Source: Hirundichthys speculiger
Lineage: Eukaryota; Chordata; Actinopteri; Beloniformes; Exocoetidae
DNA length: 64,000 nucleotides
Assembly (NCBI GenBank): GCA_018398805.1
Contig: JAGFBZ010000740.1
Location: 124,001 to 188,000, forward strand
Reading direction: 5' to 3'
Position 1 is the stretch's first letter; the number at the start of each line of letters is the position of its first letter. Below the pieces are notes generated by a model. The model made no database searches, was not told the origin of the DNA, and saw nothing but the letters and a program-made list of their open reading frames with translations. Positions 57,907 through 64,000 of this stretch are shown piece by piece. The translations under genes and the position numbers were made by a program.

Positions 57907-60900
57907 TTACAAGACAGCGTAGATGGTTAAACCTGCCAGAGCTGCAGCGGCCAACGCTGGACCAGCTGTGGAGGAGCTGAACTTTGATCCTCCTGGTGGG
58001 TGTTAAAGACACAAATATCAGCTGCGACACAGTAAATTCACTGCAGCATCTCCACAACGACAAGGAGAAAATCCATCAAAGACACGCAAGAGTTCCATTA
58101 TTGAAGCAAACATTTGGGTCTTCTGCTGTCACTGTCCTCAGAAGCAGGAACAGAGGTGGGTTTTTGGTTCTGAAGGAATGAGTGCCAACTGCTCTGGACC
58201 AAAGTCAAAGGAGCTTTCAGACCGATATCAGCGACCCGTCCAGAAGCTGGGCTCTGTGACGGTTTGGTCCTGCACCAGTCCAACGCTGTCACTCCTCTCT
58301 GATGGCCCACGGAGAGATTTCAGTGACGCCGACAACTTTGAGATGACACAATTTTGCACAAATCCAGAAACTAACAACTGAAACATTCTCTTATTTGGTA
58401 TTCACATGCCCAACACACGTTGCATCTGAATGCAAAAATGGATGTACATCAACAAAACAACAAAGCTGACAAGATAAAAGTTGGTGGGAAAAACAATTTA
58501 TTTTATCAATATATTTTGGTTCATTTCAATCACCCCTTTTTGATTCTACACTTTTGATAATGAATGAATGAATGAATGAATGAATGAATGAATGATACCT
58601 TTATTGTCATCTACAGTCCAAACACAATGAAATTACATTTCCAGTACATTGTCCAAGTCAACATACAGAGACAAACAACATATCGGACATGAAAAAAGTA
58701 ACTCTGTGTGTAACTCAGAGTGAAAAAAAAGGGGGGGTGTCCAGCGAAGCGGTCCGTGCGCGCACAGCCAAGTCCCAGCGCACAGCGCAATCAGTCTACC
58801 TAGCGTGAGAGGTTGGAACAAGCGGAGCCAGCGGAGGATGTTGAGCGGGGGGGTGTGTGTGTGTGCATGTGTATGTGTGTGTGTGAATGTGTGTGTAGGG
58901 AAGGGCGGGTAGTGGGTAGTGGGAAGAGCGTCAGAAGGCACAACATTTCCAGGAGAGTTGAGATAGAAGCTAGCCTTCCAAAGCCAGCTTCGCTTCGGGG
59001 GAGCCAAATACCGATAACAGTAGATTGTTTAGGTCAGGCTGACTTGCTATTTCATCTGCTATAGAGTCTTTGCTGGTTTCATCTCGGTGGGAGTCAATCC
59101 AAAATCTCCGAATCAAGATCAGTTCTCCCTGAGCCGTGCCTGCAACTTAACCAAGTTCAAATCAGTTTTTCCAATGAGTTCAAAAATCATCACTCGTCTG
59201 TGATTCATATCAGGAATCACATCCAGTTTCTGATTCAGGTCACCAAGAGTATCAGTCTGAGTGTTCACAGCCCATCTCACTCCAACACACACGGCAGGCA
59301 GGTTGACGGTGTCCAGGATGGCAGCTGCCGTGTCATTAATTTTCTGATACAGTGCCAACTCCAAACAGCAAAAATCCTGTGATCATAAATCCAAATAGGT
59401 TCACATCTTCAGCGTCCTCAATGAACAGAGGAGCCACATATATAAGTCTCCACTTTCCCCAGGAGTTTTGGACGTATCCAGCTGCTAGTGTTCCATCAGA
59501 ACAACAGGGCTCTCTTGTGCCGTGTCTTCTCATCGAGAAAATTTGATCAATTGCATTGAGAGGCCAGCTGACCAGATCCATGGTTAGAGAATTTAATATT
59601 ATTCCTAGTGAGGCTCCAAAAAGCACAGACAAGATGTGAGAGCAGCAGCAGGGACGAGACGAGCTAAAGAAAAAGCGTCCGCCTCCGCCGAGGAAGGAAA
59701 TAGCAAGAGAGCATTTCTACATTAAATATTGTGTTTTAGTTATTAGTCATAATGAAGGTTTTACTCAATGCATTATATTTTTAAAAAGTTCACATCTTCA
59801 GATGAGTTAAATGTGACTTTGAGGTCTCATCAAGTTACTTTTTCCTGTAAACGTCTCACACGGTGTCGTTTTTAAACAAATGAGAAAAACTGAAACCAGA
59901 CTCGTCTGTCAGAGAATCATCAAAGTTAGCCAACCTGATAAATGAACGTGTAAAAACACGCCATAACAGGTAACGTGCTGCAGAGGCACTGGCGCTCAGT
60001 GCTTCTGCAGCATGTTCTTTATTCTTCATTTACCTATTTGGGCATCCAAATTTCTAGTACATTTAAAGACTTCTTTGAATGTAATTTTGCCCCCGTTCTG
60101 GATAAAACCAAGTCAGATCTGACATGCTGGTCAATGTTACCTATCTCACTTGCTGGACGAGTTAACGCAATTAAAATGACTGTTTTGCCCAGATTTATGT
60201 ATTTATTCTAAATGATACCCCTTTCCTCCCCAAAACATTTTTTAACAAGATAGATAAAATTGTAGTTTCCTTTATTTTGGATAAGAAAGTCCCAAGAATT
60301 CGTTAATCTCGGTTGCAATGTTCTAAGGCCGAGGGAGGATTAGCCCTACCCAGTTTCATACATTACTACTGGTCTGCCAATCTTGTGAAATTATCCACCT
60401 GGATTTGTGTGTTTAAAGATAGCTCTGGCCCTCTCTGGTCCATTATGGAACTAAACCTGCCTGTATTCCTGATTGCAATGATGTGCACTGCTTTACCAAT
60501 TACCACTAAGGTAAGTTTTAAGAACCCTGTGGTGAAGAACTCTCTTAATATTTGGTTTCAGTGTTGTCTGAATTTTGGCTCTAAACAGTCCCTTGCTTGT
60601 TCCCCTATCATATCAATTCCACTTTTTCTGCCAGCCTTGAATGATTCTGGTTTCAAAACATGGTATGATAGGGGAATTGTATTCTCAATACTTTCTAGCC
60701 TTAAACTTCCAGAGACCTTTGTGTGGTGTTGGGGAGTGTAAGAGGAAATCAAACTACGCTACAGTATTTTCCTCATCTACGCTCTCTCAGCCCAAACCTC
60801 AGACTCACGCTTTTCTTTGACTTGAAACCTTGAAGTCTATCTAAATGCCATTTCGTACGCGCCAGAGTTTCTAAATGAAATCATGTGGGCGTTAATGTAA

Positions 60901-63253
60901 CTTCTGTGGTGAACGTGTCAGCAGCACCTACCTGCAGCAGGTGCATGTGTGTTGCAGAAAACGTCACTGTTCACTCCCTCAGAGGTCTCAGTTACATTCA
61001 GAACAAAATGCTCTGTGGGGGAAACACAGCATGTATCAGTCTTTTAACGCTGTTATCTTCCAGTAGCAGGACAGTAGCATATATATAACCTTTCATTGAC
61101 TAACATGTTATCTGACCACCTAGTCCTCTGACCATCTCATGTCAGTGTTGCTGCCCACATCTGTTTATATAGTCATCTCTGTAGTTCATGTATCAACAAT
61201 GAACCAGTCAGAATAGAAGAACATGGAATTATTAGTTCTCAAGTTAATGGATAATTAGTATTTATACATTTTGTCTAGTGGAGTGTTGCCAGGAGGTATG
61301 TGCTCTCCTCTCTCTGTCCTGTCTCCCCTCTTTTCTTTCTTTAGAAAGGTCCCCCCATATGATCCAGGTCCTGGTCCAGGTTTCTTCCTCTTAAAGTGGA
61401 GTTTTTCCTTGTCGCTGTTTGGCTTAAAGTTTTTTTTCTCCCGCTGTGGGAGTTTTTCTTGCTTGCCATTTTATTTTGATTAGGAGTTAATTATATAATT
61501 TAAGTAGGGCTGGGCAACCATTAAAAATTTTAATCGCAATTAATCGCATGATTTCCCTAATTAATCACGATTAATCGCATTGTATACGCAAAATCAAATA
61601 GTGAATTCAAAAGTAGTGTAAAATGCACTTTTATTTAAATGTTCTGCTGCCATATGAACTAAAGTGCCATAACATTTGTTGTTCAAACACTTTTAACATC
61701 AGCACTTGTCAGTAACACATATTTAGTGTAAATCTCATCTTAAAAAATGTCAAATAAAATAAAGCTTATTGCCACTGCCAGGGCATTAATGTCATCCTGT
61801 TTTTTTTATGAAAAATAAAAAAAAGTCTACCTTCAAAATCTTAACAATCTAGAGGCCACAATCATAACATTAGAACAGGTAATTTCTGAGGTAACAGCAG
61901 AAACTTTTAACGGGGAGTTCAACTTGTCAGTTGTTACAGATAACCTTGTTTCTGTTGAATCCTCCGTCTGGGAGAACTTTAAAATGAAAATGTCCATGTT
62001 AGAGTTCAGTAACTTTACCAATCCATGTATCAATCATTCTTTCAATTTTCAATTGTCAATCAAAAAAAAAAAAAAAATTATAATGTGACCGTTTTTTACG
62101 TTTTTTGTTTTTTAATCTAACACAACAAAATGAAAAAAATGCCTGTTTTTTTATATTTCAATTTTAGACTTGGATCAAAAATACGAAATTAAAAAACGGG
62201 CCACAGAACTGAATTTGTTTTATAAACAATGACTGGACTTTCTGTTGTCATTACACATCTGTGCCACTAGATGGAGCTGCACTGCAGTAACCAGCTAGAG
62301 AACAGCAGGACAGTGAACACATGGAGCAGATCTGATGGAACATGGAGGAATGACAAGAAAGTTTTGTTGCAGTCCAGAATTTCTTTTTCAGACAGAATTG
62401 TTAATATTGCTGCCTGACTTGTAAAGTTCACAGATTTTTACCGTTCTCCATGTCTGTTTTAGCTTTTCTGCATGTTTACCTGCCAATTCTCTTCCGGTTC
62501 CGCAGCAGCCAGTAACAGACTTTTCAAAACAAAAGCATGTGAGCAACATGCGTTAATGCACGATAAAATAAATGTTGGCGATAATAAATGAATGCGTTAA
62601 CTCAATAATAACGCGTTAACCTGCCCAGCCCTAAATTTTAGTTAATAATATTTGCTCGGTGTCATGCTCTGAGGCTGTGTAAAACATCTGGAGACAATTT
62701 GCATTGTAATAGAAGCTTAACAAATAAAACTGAATTGAACTGAATTGAATTGAATTTCCTTTTACTGAACCATCTTACCAGACATCTGAACCTTCCATTT
62801 CTTCAAGCTCTGGTCATAATCAGCATCCAGATCACACCAGTAAACTCCAGAGTCTTCAGCTGTGAGTCTGGACAGATGCAGTCTGATTCGTCCTTCTCTG
62901 AGAGCGTCTCTGTCACACTGAACTCGTCCTGCAAACTGCTCATCCTGAAACTCTTGAACCTCTTCACCGTTTAATAATTCATAAACAACCTTGTGAGGGT
63001 TTGAGAGGAGAAGACAGACCATGATGGTGTGAGCCCTGTCAGTCTGGATCTGAATGTCCCATCTGATGGTGATGTTGTCGTTTTCTTTGGCGTTGTAGAT
63101 CTTTGGAGGGGCGTCCGCAAAAGTTATTCCTATAGGAGGAGAAAGTAAGAAAATTAAAACTGTATTTCTGCATCATGAAGGATGAGCATCACACTAGAAT
63201 GAGAGAGAAAACCTACCACAGAAGAAGATCAGGATGCTGAGAGTCCAGCTCAT
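57907..63253 (-). CDS. Single Ig V-like domain protein with GPI-like tail, 3 exons, 157 aa
   Basis: Exons on the minus strand: 63253-63217 (signal peptide MSWTLSILIFFC), 63129-62779 (Ig domain) and 57992-57907 (tail, stop TAA). Both junctions are phase 1 with GT-AG ends. The Ig domain has NITIRW in strand B and MVCLLL in strand C, then GRVQCDRDALREGRIRLHLS, the strand E-F signature, and LTAEDSGVYWCDL in strand F. Trp and Cys are therefore exchanged relative to the usual Cys-B/Trp-C order, a pattern I associate with a teleost butyrophilin/VTCN1-like family. There is one sequon (NIT). The tail GSKFSSSTAG then PALAAAALAGLTIYAVL has a small-residue cluster, spacer and terminal hydrophobic stretch without cytoplasmic residues, as in GPI-anchored proteins. 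Likely a surface receptor or ligand; partner unknown. An additional exon in the 4.8-kb intron cannot be excluded. Confidence 0.8.
58560..59660 (-). mobile_element. LINE-tailed retroposon of unrecognised type
   Basis: The right-to-left unit ends in a CATT-repeat (58560-58596) preceded by a LINE-type 3' motif (reverse of ATACCTTTATTGTCATC). Upstream on the minus strand two frames joined by a frameshift near 59350 encode about 170 residues: WPLNAIDQIFSMRRHGTREP, then WGKWRLIYVAPLFIEDAEDV, a hydrophobic NLFGFMITGFLLFGV, then NDTAAAILDTVNLPAVCVGV and a C-terminus ending RLREN. No reverse transcriptase, endonuclease or known domain is recognised. It lies in the large intron of the Ig gene. Confidence 0.5.
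60005..60745 (+). mobile_element. L1/Tx1-like LINE ORF2 fragment
   Basis: Broken frames read FTYLGIQISSTFKDFFECNF, LPISLAGRVNAIKMTVLPRF and, after stops, EGGLALPSFIHYYWSANLVK, the region downstream of the reverse transcriptase core in fish L1-type ORF2. No catalytic motif remains. Confidence 0.85.
61505..62633. mobile_element. hAT-type element, TAGGGCTGGGCAA family, copy 2
   Basis: Termini TAGGGCTGGGCAA and the reverse complement of TAGGGCTGGGCAG. Flanks AATTTAAG and AATTTTAG agree at 7 of 8 positions. Inverted relative to copy 1 (24773) and about 450 bp longer; the extra DNA is roughly 62030-62455. It lies in the large intron of the Ig gene. Confidence 0.85.
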
Positions 63254-64000
63254 GTTCTCCTGCAAGAAGACACAGTTTTACTGGAACAAGAAGCGTTTTA
63301 TTAAATCTAACATGTTGGAAATCTTTAGGGACCAAACCTGCTCTCTAGTGGAGAACAAGAATGACACCATCCTATTTATATCAATTAAACATTACAGTCA
63401 CAGAACAGCTGCTTTAAATTAACTATTTCATTTATTTATTTCATGACTGACTCAATCCAAGGAGAAAAAAAAACATGAGATTTAAAATATTTTCTTCAAG
63501 ACCGACAGCAACAAAAAGCAACAGCTGTTACAAAACACAGACAGCAGCAATATATATTAGGCCTGGGCCAAAAAATTTATTTTTATATTAATCGCAATTT
63601 TTTTTTCTGGGGATTTTTAAAAATTGATTCATGTACAAGAATTTAATGGTGGGGTAAAGAGTCTGGGTGGCTCCGTGGAAATACTCCGCTCGCTGGGCTC
63701 CGCCAGTCTCTTTTGTCATCTACACTGCCGGAAATAGAAGCACGTGTGTCACCACAGTAACCCAAATGTGGGCAAATTCTGAAAGCCTGAACTCTTTCCT
63801 CCACCGCCCCACTTCAAATCAAACGTATGGACTTTATTTGTTTTTTATAAAAAGCTTTTTATAAAAAGCTTTTTATAAAAAGCTCTCTCAGGAGAGCTCG
63901 ATATGAGGAAAGCCATATGTAAGCTTGTCAGTCAAATCTCTCACTGTGGTAACACCACGAACATGACGGCGCACATCCTTCACCACCACCCAGAGAGGTC
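63254..64000. other. Upstream flank of the Ig gene, start of another TIR-like repeat
   Basis: The 5' UTR and promoter of the minus-strand gene should lie here; no TATA box is clear. From about 63558 the sequence TTAGGCCTGGGCCAAAAAAT followed by TTAATCGCAATTTT looks like the left end of a hAT-type element that would run past the window. CTTTTTATAAAAAG is repeated three times at about 63843-63884. Confidence 0.4.

Overview
This is vertebrate nuclear DNA, almost certainly from a teleost fish. The signs are multi-exon genes with GT-AG introns, fish-type transposons (Rex1-like, Rex3/RTE, L2/Maui-like and L1-like LINEs, a V-SINE, Tc1/mariner elements and many non-autonomous hAT elements with 8-bp target duplications), and a protein recognisable as the vertebrate FHIP1A (FAM160A1) orthologue. 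There are no prokaryotic features, CRISPR arrays, operons, or tRNA/rRNA genes that I can recognise.

Layout. (1) 1-13344: the 3' two-thirds of fhip1a on the plus strand. Eleven exons encode about 898 residues; the N-terminal ~230 residues are not seen and should lie upstream of base 1. Its introns carry LINE tails, two foldback hAT MITEs, a 52-bp minisatellite, a V-SINE and a Tc1-like remnant. One extra base in the large exon breaks the reading frame. (2) 13345-19316: intergenic. It holds a 31-bp-arm hairpin and two arrays of an 8-bp satellite. (3) 19317-23879: a small plus-strand gene, four exons and about 91 residues. It has a signal peptide, a very acidic Tyr-rich core and a hydrophobic C-terminus. 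I do not recognise it. (4) 26792-46876: a plus-strand gene for a type I single-pass, Ser/Thr/Pro-rich membrane protein of about 304 residues. Its C-terminus and the expected synteny with FHIP1A make a tmem154-like identity plausible. Its 8-kb second intron is packed with hAT elements, and two phase-compatible exons give alternative cytoplasmic tails. (5) 46877-57906: intergenic. A 20-bp minisatellite here has been split by a 3.4-kb L2 LINE and by a 1-kb hAT element. (6) 63253-57907: a minus-strand three-exon gene for a 157-residue single Ig V-like domain protein with a GPI-like tail. A LINE-tailed retroposon, an L1-like fragment and a hAT element sit in its large intron.

The genes do not form a pathway visible from sequence. 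fhip1a is an intracellular dynein/endosome adaptor. The other three are small secretory-pathway or surface proteins whose names and partners are uncertain. Gene models were built by hand from splice sites, reading phase and protein resemblance. Repeat family names rest on recognised motifs and not on a database search.
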